Source of the DNA: Methanobacteriota archaeon
GTDB taxonomy: Archaea; Thermoplasmatota; Poseidoniia; Poseidoniales; Poseidoniaceae
Direction of reading: 5' to 3'
NCBI GenBank assembly: GCA_018650165.1
Contig: JABIGM010000030.1
Location: 1 to 32,101, forward strand
Length of the DNA: 32,101 nt
The notes beneath the pieces are model-generated. The model was given only the letters and a program-made list of their open reading frames with translations. It was not told the origin of the DNA and did not search any database. Positions 1 to 7,230 of the stretch are shown piece by piece. Positions within the stretch are counted from its first letter, which is position 1. Each line of letters opens with the position of its first letter. A program made the position numbers and the translations under genes.

Positions 1-4
1 GGCA

Positions 5-20
5 ATGTCAAAAATGACAT
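5..20. promoter_or_regulatory. Inverted repeat upstream of the traB-like gene
   Basis: ATGTCA (5-10) and TGACAT (15-20) are perfect 6-base arms around AAAA. The site lies 35 bases before the start codon at 55, where an archaeal repressor or activator could bind near the promoter. No regulator is known for it. A short palindrome in AT-rich DNA can arise by chance, so this is only a candidate operator. Confidence 0.25.
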
Positions 21-54
21 CGATTCTAAAAGGTGCATTCGGGAGTGATTAAGC

Positions 55-1209
55 ATGGGTGCACCAATAATCGACGTTGATGAGAATTTGCGATTACTAG
101 GGACTGCTCATGTTGCAACAGCATCTGTTGAGGCTGTTCGTGAAAATATTACTGAGTGGCAACCTGATATTGTTGCGGTAGAACTTTGCCAAAGCAGATA
201 CAATGCACTTACGCAAGACCGACGGCTCGACAAGGAAGGCCTGCTCAAAGTAATCAAGGAAGGAAAGGCACCGATGGTATTGCTTCAATCTTTGTTAGCT
301 GCGGAACAACGCCGACTGGGAATCGATGAAGGCCAGCAACCTGGGGCGGAACTTCTCGCCGCAGTCACTGCAGCAGAAGAATCAGGTCTAGAAGTGGCCC
401 TTGTCGATAGAGACATCCAGACTACACTCCGCCGTGCATGGAATAAAATGGGGTTCCGTGAAAAGTTCAGCCTGATGTGGGCACTCATCGCAGATGATGA
501 TTCAGAAGAGGAAATTGAATTAGAAGAAATGCTAGCAGACAAAGACCTCCTTACTTCGCTCATGGAAGAACTCAGAGAAGTATCCCCCGGCGCTGGAGAA
601 GTACTAATCGATGAACGTGACGAGTACATTGCAAGAAAAATATCGAATGTAAGGTCAAAGGGAAAGGTGCTAGCGGTTCTTGGTGCTGGCCATTTAGATG
701 GAGTTTCCAAAATACTAAACAAAAGAATCGAGGCAGATGAAGAAAGAATTTCCTCTTTATCAGTTGTTCCAAAGGGTGGACGTCTCTTGAAAACTATTTC
801 GTATGGAATCCCACTTGTATTGTTGGGATTATTGGGTTGGTTTGCATACAATGGTGACTTAGATTCGATTAAGGAAAACGGAATATATTGGTTCGCTGGA
901 AATTTCATTGGTGCGGCTCTATTCTGCATGTTAGCAGGCGGTCACCCAATTGCAATCCTCGTAGCAGCCCTCGCTTCACCAATAACTTCACTCAATCCAG
1001 CCTTAGCTGCTGGTTGGTTTGCTGGTTATGCACAAATGAAGGTAAAGGAGCCGACAGGCGAAGACCTTACCGAGTTTCTTAAACTCGATTCTGCAAAGTT
1101 GTTTTGGACAAACCGCGCAGGAAGAATACTGCTAGTTACCGCACTTACAAATCTCGGTTCAATGGCAGGTGCTTGGATTTCAATGGGACTTATTGCTTCA
1201 GGTCTCTGA
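55..1209 (+). CDS. TraB/PrgY family membrane protein
   Basis: This 384-residue protein matches the TraB (pheromone shutdown) family, which shares a Tiki/erythromycin-esterase-like fold. Family signatures are visible: GTAH at residues 16-19, the following VAVELC segment with its conserved Glu, and GAGH at 210-213. These His and Glu residues are thought to be metal-binding or catalytic in the superfamily. The C-terminal third, from about residue 245, has roughly four hydrophobic segments, including the HPIAILVAALASP stretch typical of archaeal members. The N-terminal domain therefore sits on a membrane anchor. The archaeal function is unknown; a membrane-tethered hydrolase or protease is an inference. 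The start at 55 is supported by an SD-like GGAGTGATT at 42-50. It converges with lemA across 129 bases in which I see nothing. Confidence 0.85.
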   Translation: MGAPIIDVDENLRLLGTAHVATASVEAVRENITEWQPDIVAVELCQSRYNALTQDRRLDKEGLLKVIKEGKAPMVLLQSLLAAEQRRLGIDEGQQPGAELLAAVTAAEESGLEVALVDRDIQTTLRRAWNKMGFREKFSLMWALIADDDSEEEIELEEMLADKDLLTSLMEELREVSPGAGEVLIDERDEYIARKISNVRSKGKVLAVLGAGHLDGVSKILNKRIEADEERISSLSVVPKGGRLLKTISYGIPLVLLGLLGWFAYNGDLDSIKENGIYWFAGNFIGAALFCMLAGGHPIAILVAALASPITSLNPALAAGWFAGYAQMKVKEPTGEDLTEFLKLDSAKLFWTNRAGRILLVTALTNLGSMAGAWISMGLIASGL

Positions 1210-1338
1210 AAACACTGTAGCACTCAAACATTTAGATGGGTACTCCAAAGGATTAACAAACAGACTCTCACGAACAGGGAAGATTCGTACAATTTGAGGC
1301 CACACCGGTTGAATGGTGACCACACTGTCCATTTAGCC

Positions 1339-1914
1339 TCAGAATTGAATCTGGACTGCTTCACGCTGAACTGGGTCTGTAACCTCGAAAAGGTCACGAC
1401 GCATTGCATTCTTCATTCCAGCAACGATACTGGTAGGAATCATCTGTATGCCTGCGTTCCAGTTAGTTGCGCTTGCGTTGTAGAATTCACGGCGATCCGA
1501 GACTTGGTTCTCTAGTGCAACTAGTTGATTCTGTAAGTTAACGAAAGATGTGTCGGCCTTCAATTCAGGGTATTGCTCAGCGACCATGTTGATACGAGGC
1601 ATTAGTCCTGCGAGAGTACCTTCTGCTGCACCAACTGCCTTGACATTTCCAGATGAAAGAGCACCGGATGCTGCTTGGCGAGCAAGAGCAAACTGCTCGA
1701 AGATTTCTCTTTCGTGCTTTGCATATCCTTGAACGATGTTAACAAGGTTTGGAATCATGTCATATCTCTGCTTAAGAAGAACATCAATATCTGCCCATGA
1801 TTTGTTTACATTTTCTTCTAGGCGAACCAAGCGATTCCATGTGCTGATAAACCAAATCAGTACAATTAATACTACGACTCCAGAGATTATTCCAATTACA
1901 AGACCTGCGCTCAT
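1339..1914 (-). CDS. lemA: LemA family protein
   Basis: The 191-residue product has the LemA architecture: one N-terminal transmembrane helix (about residues 3-23), then a long helical domain. It carries family-typical segments such as NRLVRLEENVNKSWADIDV, QRYDMIPNLV and the YPELKA motif, and ends after a NAxxxxWN-type segment. LemA proteins are widespread in bacteria and in some archaea. Their role is poorly defined, although links to membrane stress and to neighbouring metalloproteases are reported in other organisms. The reading frame runs 21 codons further upstream, but that extension is basic and unlike the family. I chose the ATG at 1914, directly before the membrane helix. No SD site precedes it, so it may be leaderless. 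It diverges from the lipoprotein gene at 1999 with an 84-base shared promoter region. Confidence 0.88.
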   Translation of the reverse strand: MSAGLVIGIISGVVVLIVLIWFISTWNRLVRLEENVNKSWADIDVLLKQRYDMIPNLVNIVQGYAKHEREIFEQFALARQAASGALSSGNVKAVGAAEGTLAGLMPRINMVAEQYPELKADTSFVNLQNQLVALENQVSDRREFYNASATNWNAGIQMIPTSIVAGMKNAMRRDLFEVTDPVQREAVQIQF

Positions 1915-1998
1915 ATACCGACGACTGGCGGTTTGCACTTCAACTATTCCTCTACACCAAAGAGGAGACTTCATCAATATGAGTACTGAGGGAAGGGC

Positions 1999-3438
1999 AT
2001 GCGCACCGGTGTATTGTTTACACTATTGATTCTGTCAACCCAAGCCTTAGCAGGTTGCTTTGGAGATGATGAAGTGGAAAGTGAGGCTGTTGTTAAAACA
2101 CCTTTAGATGGATTGTTCTCATCTACTACCTGGTACCACTACCCCGGCGGAGTCAACGCTTCTAATTCCTCTATTGGCTATGCTAATCTCACTGGTAATT
2201 CTACCCCTTACCCTGCAATTGGGACTTACTATGGAATTGGTGCTACTACCTTTGAACCAACGATTGGTGTAACCTCTACGGGGGGCATTCATTTCTCATC
2301 TTATGGTGGAACTGGGTCGGGAACTATGGTCTATACATCGATGGACCAAGGGCAAACTTGGAACAATATGGGGCCTTTTAATCCGATTGTTGATGTTGGA
2401 CAAGTACCATCGTCCAACGACCCTTACATCTACGTCGATAAGTGGACTGACCGAATATTCAAATTCGATATGCACGCACTAACTGCAATGTTTGTTGAAT
2501 ACTCTGATGATGATGGCCAATCATGGTCGATCCCATTTTCCGCTGATGGCTACTACAGCCCTCAAGACCACCAATCGATTGCTTCAATGCCTGATGTAGA
2601 TGGAATTGGATTCTATGATACCATAATCGTATTTTGCATAAACACAGGCTCTTCGGCAGCAGGTCCACAGTGCTCTCGTTCACTTGATGGAGGGCATGTT
2701 TGGGATATTCAGCGCCCTGGATATCCAACCGGAACACCTCAATGTTCTGGACTTCATGGCCATGTTGCCGGCTCAAATGATGGCGCAGTGTACCGTGGCA
2801 ATCCATCTTGTGATGGACCTGCTGTATACCGTAGCTTAGATGGAGGATACTCTTGGACTGAGCACACAATCACAACAACTGTTCCAATGCAGCAAGGCTG
2901 GCATAGCCACGAGGTTGCTGTTGCAACCGATGAGGCAGGTAACCTCTTTGCTTCATGGATTAGTGTAGACCAAATGCCTTGGATGGCATATTCTCGTGAC
3001 CAAGGCGATACTTGGTCGGAGCCAATTATGGTCGCACCACCTGGAGTTAACGAAACTGGATTCCCAACTATCTTTGCTGGCGATGAAGGTCGAGTTGTGG
3101 TTGGTTATATCGGCGAAGGTGATGATCTATCGGGTTGGGGCGGTTACATGTCTGTTATGACTGATGCATTTGCAGATAACCCGCTAATTACCACTGTTGC
3201 AGTAAATTCACCAGATGACCCTCTGGACATTACTGATGATTGTGGAAATGTAAGATGTGGCGGTTTTGGTGATTTCATCGATGTAGAAATTGATGATGAA
3301 GGACGTCCATGGATTGCTTTAGCCCATAATACCAATGGCGAACTTGGAATTGTTGGAACATATGTCACTGGGCCTGCATTATTTGGAGAGCTTAGATTGC
3401 TCCCTGAAATCCTACCCGGTGGGCCTGCTACTCTCTAA
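1999..3438 (+). CDS. Secreted lipoprotein with Asp-box (BNR) beta-propeller
   Basis: This 479-residue protein starts with a short lipoprotein signal peptide ending in the lipobox ALAGC, so Cys19 is the probable lipidated residue. The body holds five Asp-box motifs of the S-x-D-x-G-x-x-W type: SMDQGQTW (about 114), SDDDGQSW (169), SLDGGHVW (228), SLDGGYSW (279) and SRDQGDTW (332). This spacing fits a sialidase/BNR-like beta-propeller displayed outside the membrane. Asp boxes are structural and do not prove sialidase activity, and I do not see a clear catalytic Arg triad or FRIP motif. A glycan-binding or scaffold role is equally possible. The start follows a weak GAGGGA site. Confidence 0.8.
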   Translation: MRTGVLFTLLILSTQALAGCFGDDEVESEAVVKTPLDGLFSSTTWYHYPGGVNASNSSIGYANLTGNSTPYPAIGTYYGIGATTFEPTIGVTSTGGIHFSSYGGTGSGTMVYTSMDQGQTWNNMGPFNPIVDVGQVPSSNDPYIYVDKWTDRIFKFDMHALTAMFVEYSDDDGQSWSIPFSADGYYSPQDHQSIASMPDVDGIGFYDTIIVFCINTGSSAAGPQCSRSLDGGHVWDIQRPGYPTGTPQCSGLHGHVAGSNDGAVYRGNPSCDGPAVYRSLDGGYSWTEHTITTTVPMQQGWHSHEVAVATDEAGNLFASWISVDQMPWMAYSRDQGDTWSEPIMVAPPGVNETGFPTIFAGDEGRVVVGYIGEGDDLSGWGGYMSVMTDAFADNPLITTVAVNSPDDPLDITDDCGNVRCGGFGDFIDVEIDDEGRPWIALAHNTNGELGIVGTYVTGPALFGELRLLPEILPGGPATL

Positions 3439-3484
3439 GCAAAGGTACGCAAGCGATGTGTTTAAGATTAAATTGTACAGTGGA

Positions 3485-3832
3485 ATGGATATGGACCTTG
3501 ATACAGCAGCGGCATGGGCGGAAGTTTTCGGGTTAGTAACAATTCTTGGTGCTGCAATCTATTCATGGTACCAAATCAAAGAACTACGTCGTTCAAGAGA
3601 TAGCACGACTGCAATGAGCCTAGCAGCGAACTTTCAGAACGAGAATTTCGTGGTTGGCCTTACAGCGATTATGAACATGGATTTTGATAAAAGCAAGTTT
3701 AAATCTGGAGAGGAACAAGAAAATTTCAAGGCTTTCCGCGCCCATTTTGGCGATGATTGGCCTAAAGTGATGGCCGCAACTGGTGCAAGTGATTCTTGGG
3801 CCATGACGGCACCTCTTTCTCCAACTTTATAA
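3485..3832 (+). CDS. Small membrane protein of unknown function, possibly frameshifted
   Basis: The 115-residue reading frame begins at the ATG at 3485. The longer frame overlapping the previous gene is ignored. An N-terminal membrane helix (AEVFGLVTILGAAIYSWYQI) is followed by a basic KELRRSRDS junction and a soluble helical part with FGDDWPKVMAA. I recall this layout in small single-helix membrane proteins with names like DUF4760/DUF6082, but I cannot assign a family. The last residues (APLSPTL) look unlike a natural end. The -1 frame stays open from 3793 to a stop at 3892 and encodes a plausible continuation (IIDVQNMIESLPLFRETYD). A single lost base near 3815-3825 could explain this. Confidence 0.6.
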   Translation: MDMDLDTAAAWAEVFGLVTILGAAIYSWYQIKELRRSRDSTTAMSLAANFQNENFVVGLTAIMNMDFDKSKFKSGEEQENFKAFRAHFGDDWPKVMAATGASDSWAMTAPLSPTL

Positions 3833-3906
3833 TCGATGTTCAGAATATGATAGAAAGTTTGCCATTATTCAGAGAAACTTATGACCTAATTTAGTTTGCA
3901 CCAAAC

Positions 3907-4392
3907 ATGGAATTCCGTTCACTTGTGACAGAGGATATTCCATCGGTTTGGAGAATTAATGAAGAAGGGCTTCCAGGAACTGGTAAAGTTTCTGAGGAGG
4001 AGATAGCCACTCTTCTCGAACTATCGGAGTTGTCTCTTGGAGCATATGAAGGAGGAACACTTCTTGGTTTTGTAATCTGTTTGCTTCCAGAAACCGAATA
4101 CGGAAGTCTCAATTATGCATGGTTCAATCAAAAATTTCAACAGTTCCTTTATGTCGATAGGATTGCGGTTACAGCGGAGCATAGAAGCCGGAAAATCGGT
4201 TCATCACTGTATGCGAAGGTGTTTTTTGAAGCAAATAGACTTCGGGTCCCAGTGGCCGCAGAAGTAAGTCTTGAACCTCCTAATCCTGGTTCAATGCGGT
4301 TTCACTTCCGCCATGAATTTCAGGAAGTTGGAGTCCTGCGCCATGAAAGTAAATCCGTGACAATGATGATGCGCCCACATCAGAAAATCTAA
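3907..4392 (+). CDS. GNAT family N-acetyltransferase
   Basis: This 161-residue protein has the usual length and order of a GNAT acetyltransferase. The N-terminal part is FRSLVTEDIPSVWRINEEG, the central strand is LGFVICLLPETE, and the acetyl-CoA loop is VDRIAVTAEHRSRKIGSSLY at about residues 80-99. In that loop the usual first Gly of RxxGxG/A is replaced by Lys (RSRKIGS). Near the C terminus, NPGSMRFHFRHEFQEVG matches the late strand-helix that closes the fold. The substrate is not predictable; a small metabolite or an N-terminal peptide are both possible. There is no SD site within 12 bases of the ATG, so it may be leaderless. It converges on gdhA. Confidence 0.82.
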   Translation: MEFRSLVTEDIPSVWRINEEGLPGTGKVSEEEIATLLELSELSLGAYEGGTLLGFVICLLPETEYGSLNYAWFNQKFQQFLYVDRIAVTAEHRSRKIGSSLYAKVFFEANRLRVPVAAEVSLEPPNPGSMRFHFRHEFQEVGVLRHESKSVTMMMRPHQKI

Positions 4393-4436
4393 TCACTTCT
4401 AAAGACGAAAAAATCAGCAAGACTGCGAACAGTCAT

Positions 4437-4461
4437 GTAATCTATCTTCGCTTTAGATTAC
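4437..4461. terminator. Hairpin over the gdhA stop codon
   Basis: GTAATCTA (4437-4444) and TAGATTAC (4454-4461) are perfect 8-base arms around a 9-base loop. The second arm covers the gdhA stop codon at 4453-4455. It sits between convergent genes, where a structure that ends or protects both transcripts is plausible. No strong T tract follows on either strand, so the terminator role is an inference. Confidence 0.4.
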
Positions 4462-5814
4462 GCCCTGAGCCATCATTGCATCGGCAACCTTGAGGAATCC
4501 TGCAACGTTTGCTCCAAATACATAATCGCCATCACGGCCGTATTTCTTTGCTGTAGAGTATGCTTGCTCGTGGATAGAAACCATGATTCCACGTAACTTC
4601 GCATCGACTTCTTCACGGGTCCAAGACATACGCAGTGAGTTTTGGCTCATCTCTAGTCCAGAGGTTGCCACTCCACCTGCATTGCTTGCCTTACCTGGTG
4701 CAAATAATACTCCGCCGTCTTGGAAGACAGTTACTGCATCAGGGGTACAAGGCATGTTTGCACCTTCGGCTACTGCGATTACATTGTTAGCGACAAGCAT
4801 CTTTGCTTCACCGCCACTAATTTCATTCTGTGTAGCGCATGGAAGTGCGACATCGACATTGACTCCCCACAGTCCATTAACCGCAGGTTCCGGCGCAGAT
4901 TTGGTGAATGTAACTCCATCGAATTTGTCAGAATATTCACTGATTCGGCCACGACGGTTATTCTTTAGATCCATAATCCAAGCAAGTTTTTCACGGTCGA
5001 TTCCAGCGGGGTCGTAAATCCATCCGGAGGAATCAGACATTGTAACTGGCTTTCCACCAAGGTCCAATACTTTCTCACAAGCAAATTGTGCAACGTTTCC
5101 GCTACCACTGATAGAGACTGTTGCTCCTTCGAAAGACTTGCCTTTAGTCCCAAGCATCTCACGTGCAAAATAAACTAGCCCATATCCCGTAGCTTCTGGG
5201 CGAATGAGAGAACCGCCGTATGAGCGTCCCTTGCCAGTTAAAACTCCAGCCTGGAAATCATTCTGTAATCTCTTGAACATTCCAAACAGGTATCCGATTT
5301 CTCGACCACCGACTCCAATGTCACCAGCAGGTACGTCACAGTTGTGGCCGATATGTCGCCACAACTCCATCATGAATGATTGACAGAACCTCATTACCTC
5401 ACCATCAGACTTGCCCTTTGGATTGAAATCAGAACCTCCTTTTCCGCCACCCATAGGTAGTGTTGTTAGACTATTTTTGAATACCTGCTCGAACGCGAGA
5501 AACTTCAGAATTGAAGCGTTTACAGAAGGATGGAATCTTAGTCCGCCCTTGTAAGGACCAATTGCACTATTGAATTGGATACGGAAACCACGGTTTGTTT
5601 GAACTGAACCATTATCATCGACCCATGGGACTCTAAAGTGAATCAAACGTTCTGGCTCTACAATTCGCTCAACAATGCCTGCTTCTACATATTCTGGGTG
5701 GGCTTTTAAAACCGGTTCTAATGATTCTAACACTTCCCAAACAGCCTGGTGGAATTCAGGCTGGTCGGGATCTCTCCTCTTTACATTCTCAAAAATCTCG
5801 TTTATGACATTCAT
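4453..5814 (-). CDS. gdhA: Glutamate dehydrogenase, bacterial hexameric NADP type
   Basis: The 453-residue product interconverts glutamate and 2-oxoglutarate plus ammonia in the cytoplasm. It closely follows E. coli GdhA along its whole length: RDPDQPEFHQAV near the N terminus, the substrate site IGPYKGGLRFHPS, the catalytic Lys in LPMGGGKGGSDF, DVPAGDIGVGGREIG, the Rossmann motif SGSGNVAQ, ALPCATQNE, and the C terminus VADAMMAQGVI. This subgroup is usually NADP-linked and serves ammonia assimilation, but coenzyme choice is not proven here. The frame also has a GTG three codons upstream. I prefer the ATG at 5814 because AGGTG, which overlaps that GTG, is correctly spaced as its ribosome binding site. 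The strong similarity to bacterial rather than classical archaeal enzymes suggests old gene transfer. Confidence 0.96.
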   Translation of the reverse strand: MNVINEIFENVKRRDPDQPEFHQAVWEVLESLEPVLKAHPEYVEAGIVERIVEPERLIHFRVPWVDDNGSVQTNRGFRIQFNSAIGPYKGGLRFHPSVNASILKFLAFEQVFKNSLTTLPMGGGKGGSDFNPKGKSDGEVMRFCQSFMMELWRHIGHNCDVPAGDIGVGGREIGYLFGMFKRLQNDFQAGVLTGKGRSYGGSLIRPEATGYGLVYFAREMLGTKGKSFEGATVSISGSGNVAQFACEKVLDLGGKPVTMSDSSGWIYDPAGIDREKLAWIMDLKNNRRGRISEYSDKFDGVTFTKSAPEPAVNGLWGVNVDVALPCATQNEISGGEAKMLVANNVIAVAEGANMPCTPDAVTVFQDGGVLFAPGKASNAGGVATSGLEMSQNSLRMSWTREEVDAKLRGIMVSIHEQAYSTAKKYGRDGDYVFGANVAGFLKVADAMMAQGVI

Positions 5815-5829
5815 TTTAAGCACCTAAAT

Positions 5830-5843
5830 TACACACTTGTGTA
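5830..5843. promoter_or_regulatory. Inverted repeat upstream of gdhA
   Basis: TACAC (5830-5834) and GTGTA (5839-5843) are perfect arms around ACTT, 16 bases before the gdhA start codon. A protein bound here would cover the transcription start or ribosome binding region, consistent with nitrogen or metabolite control. No matching regulator is visible, and the arms are short. Confidence 0.28.
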
Positions 5844-5893
5844 GTTGCGGCCACCTAAAGACCCTTTACAAGCATTGCCTAGACTCGCGCACC

Positions 5894-6340
5894 TTAGAAA
5901 TATGGACAGACAGTATTGAACCGTTCCAGACGCTTCAATCTGCGTTCGCCATTTGCATCTGATTCAGACATCGACCTAATCGATTCCTCAATCAAAGCAT
6001 GCTGGTCTGACTGAATTCCTAGCAAGGTACGGAGATGTTCTAAAATTGCCCATTCATCCTCCGTAATTACTTCATCATCGAGAGCTGCTACCAAAGCGGA
6101 CTGATATGTCGTTGCATCACCAATATGGTGTTGCGAATACTCGGTAGCATCGGCGATTGGAGAAGGATCGATACCTCTTGCCACATCCATTGCATCCCCC
6201 ACATCAAAAGGAGAAACCCCTAGGGCAATGGCCAATACCTTGAGAATTGAAGCTTCATCATCAGTCACAATCTCATCGCTTAGTGCAGTGGTTAGCACCT
6301 CGATATAGAGATACAGCCCTCGGCTCGCAGTTAGTACCAT
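5894..6340 (-). CDS. TerB-like helical protein with two internal repeats
   Basis: The 148-residue protein is mostly helical and acidic, with no signal peptide or membrane segment. Two similar units can be aligned: ALSDEIVTDDEASILKVLA at about 20-38 and ALDDEVITEDEWAILEHLR at about 85-103. Each is an acidic turn followed by a helix ending in a similar ALGVS or LLGIQ segment. The D-E-x-(I/V)-(T/D)-x-D-E pattern is typical of TerB/DjlA-type helical domains, where acidic residues can bind metal. The function is unknown. It is transcribed in the same direction as gdhA and ends 79 bases away upstream of it, with its own start at ATG 6340 and no clear SD site. Confidence 0.6.
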   Translation of the reverse strand: MVLTASRGLYLYIEVLTTALSDEIVTDDEASILKVLAIALGVSPFDVGDAMDVARGIDPSPIADATEYSQHHIGDATTYQSALVAALDDEVITEDEWAILEHLRTLLGIQSDQHALIEESIRSMSESDANGERRLKRLERFNTVCPYF

Positions 6341-6448
6341 GGAATCGTCTTGTAGGGGTTTAGCGTTTGAGCATTGTCATTCTAACACACTTTTTGGATT
6401 CCAATGAAGAGTTTCAAATATCATAAGGGGTAGTCTTTGTCATCACTT

Positions 6449-6487
6449 GTATGTCAATTTGTAATCATCTGTGATACATTGATATAC
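6449..6487. promoter_or_regulatory. Operator-like repeats before the ribbon-helix-helix gene
   Basis: GTATGTCAAT (6449-6458) and ATTGATATAC (6478-6487) form an inverted repeat with 9 of 10 matches and a 19-base spacer. Between them lie TGTAATCA and TGATACA, which resemble the same half site. The arms are about three helical turns apart, 35 bases before the start codon. Ribbon-helix-helix repressors often bind such repeated short half sites in their own promoters, so autoregulation is the natural inference. Confidence 0.38.
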
Positions 6488-6522
6488 TGGATGTGGGGTG
6501 GAAGTGTTACGGAGGAATGCTG

Positions 6523-6897
6523 ATGACCACCCATAGTACACTCGTCTCACTACGAATTACCGATGAAGAGATGTCTCTTCTCGATGCTCGCGTAGGACTA
6601 GATGGAGCACGAAACCGAAGTGATGTCATCAGAGCAGCTATCCGTTTATTCCTAGATGGACAGCCTCTACTTCCTGACATGGACACAATTACAATTCCAG
6701 TAGGCCGCTCTATGAAGAGTAGGCTAGGAGACCTATACGAAATGCAAGGAGTCAGTCCTGAACAGGCTGCATCTCAAGGATTGCAAGATTACGTACGACG
6801 CCTGATCAAGGAAGAGGCTGAATTGAATGATACTCTCGCTGAAGGATTGTTAGAGTCCCGAAGCAAGACTGTAGGACGCAAGGAGTTCACTGAGTGA
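6523..6897 (+). CDS. Ribbon-helix-helix transcription regulator
   Basis: This 124-residue protein opens with a CopG/MetJ-type DNA-binding fold: strand TLVSLRIT, helix DEEMSLLDARVGL, turn ARNRSD and helix VIRAAIRLFL (about residues 4-45). A second segment (TITIPVGRSMKSRLGDLY, then GVSPEQAASQGLQDYVRRLIKEE) repeats the strand-helix-helix order and may be a degenerate second copy. The tail is charged. The product probably binds DNA as a dimer. The frame is open further upstream, but GGAGGA at 6511-6516 is seven bases before the ATG at 6523, which fixes the start. The repeats at 6449-6487 are a likely binding site. The next element downstream is the candidate RNA at 6936. Confidence 0.85.
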   Translation: MTTHSTLVSLRITDEEMSLLDARVGLDGARNRSDVIRAAIRLFLDGQPLLPDMDTITIPVGRSMKSRLGDLYEMQGVSPEQAASQGLQDYVRRLIKEEAELNDTLAEGLLESRSKTVGRKEFTE

Positions 6898-6935
6898 AAA
6901 CAGGGTGAGAGCCACATAATGGAGGGGATGGGAAA

Positions 6936-7115
6936 ATGCGCTGGGAGAACGAAATTGGAAACAACCGTACTCCCACCTTCCGAAACGATGTTACACTACC
7001 AGGTAACATCGGTTTCGCTGCACTGCGTCTACGTGCAAAACTTGCACAAACTGGTAACCCAACACACGTCTCCCCGGGCAACCGGGGGGACTCCGATTCC
7101 GATCCTGCTTGTTGA
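6936..7115 (+). CDS. Possible 59-residue small protein
   Basis: An ATG at 6936 is preceded by GGAGGGG at 6921-6927, a strong ribosome binding site at suitable spacing. The frame runs 59 codons to TGA at 7113. The product has a plausible amphipathic stretch (IGFAALRLRAKLAQTGN), then a polar tail rich in Gly, Asp and Ser ending in PAC. It matches no family I know. The same bases hold the inverted repeats of the candidate RNA, so one reading may be wrong, or a small coding sequence may lie within a structured transcript. The frame stays open well past the TGA, so a truncated older gene is also possible. Confidence 0.25.
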   Translation: MRWENEIGNNRTPTFRNDVTLPGNIGFAALRLRAKLAQTGNPTHVSPGNRGDSDSDPAC

Positions 7116-7165
7116 GCAGGATTAGTTCCACACGCATCCGGACCCCACATCCGGGTGCAATTTAC
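6936..7165 (+). ncRNA. Candidate structured RNA of unknown type
   Basis: Between the regulator gene and the helicase gene lie six inverted repeats in about 220 bases. TGGGAG 6942-6947 pairs with CTCCCA 6970-6975. CGAAACGATGTTAC 6981-6994 pairs with 7003-7017 over 14 pairs with one bulged G. GTGCAA 7033-7038 pairs with TTGCAC 7042-7047. GTCTCCCCGG 7068-7077 pairs with CCGGGGGGAC 7082-7091 around a GCAA (GNRA) tetraloop. ATCCTGCT 7102-7109 pairs with AGCAGGAT 7115-7122. GCATCCGG 7134-7141 pairs with CCGGGTGC 7151-7158. GC content by my hand count is 50-58% in 60-base blocks, above the flanking genes. I looked for RNase P core motifs, the SRP helix 8 motif and tRNA arms and found none. The boundaries are guesses. 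The rest of the gene-free stretch, 7166-7230, shows only CCTTCG-A-CGAAGG near 7209. Confidence 0.5.
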
Positions 7166-7230
7166 TCAAACGGTGCAGCCGCGTATCCAAGAACCTCAAC
7201 CTCAAATACCTTCGACGAAGGCATCACTAC

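Noticed and set aside
285..929. Long antisense frame opposite traB
   Set aside because: It is Ser-rich shadow coding with no family features; the plus-strand TraB frame explains the conservation.
1999..3438. True sialidase
   Set aside because: Asp boxes alone are structural, and the catalytic Arg triad and FRIP motif are not evident, so only a propeller fold is claimed.
6936..7165. Replication origin
   Set aside because: Inverted repeats and G-strings recall ORB elements, but no Orc1/Cdc6 gene is adjacent, the repeats differ from one another, and no clear AT-rich unwinding region is present.
6936..7165. RNase P RNA or SRP RNA
   Set aside because: I looked on both strands for the GAGGAAAGTC-type and ACAGAA-type RNase P cores and for the GGAAG plus GCAGC SRP helix 8 motif, and saw neither.
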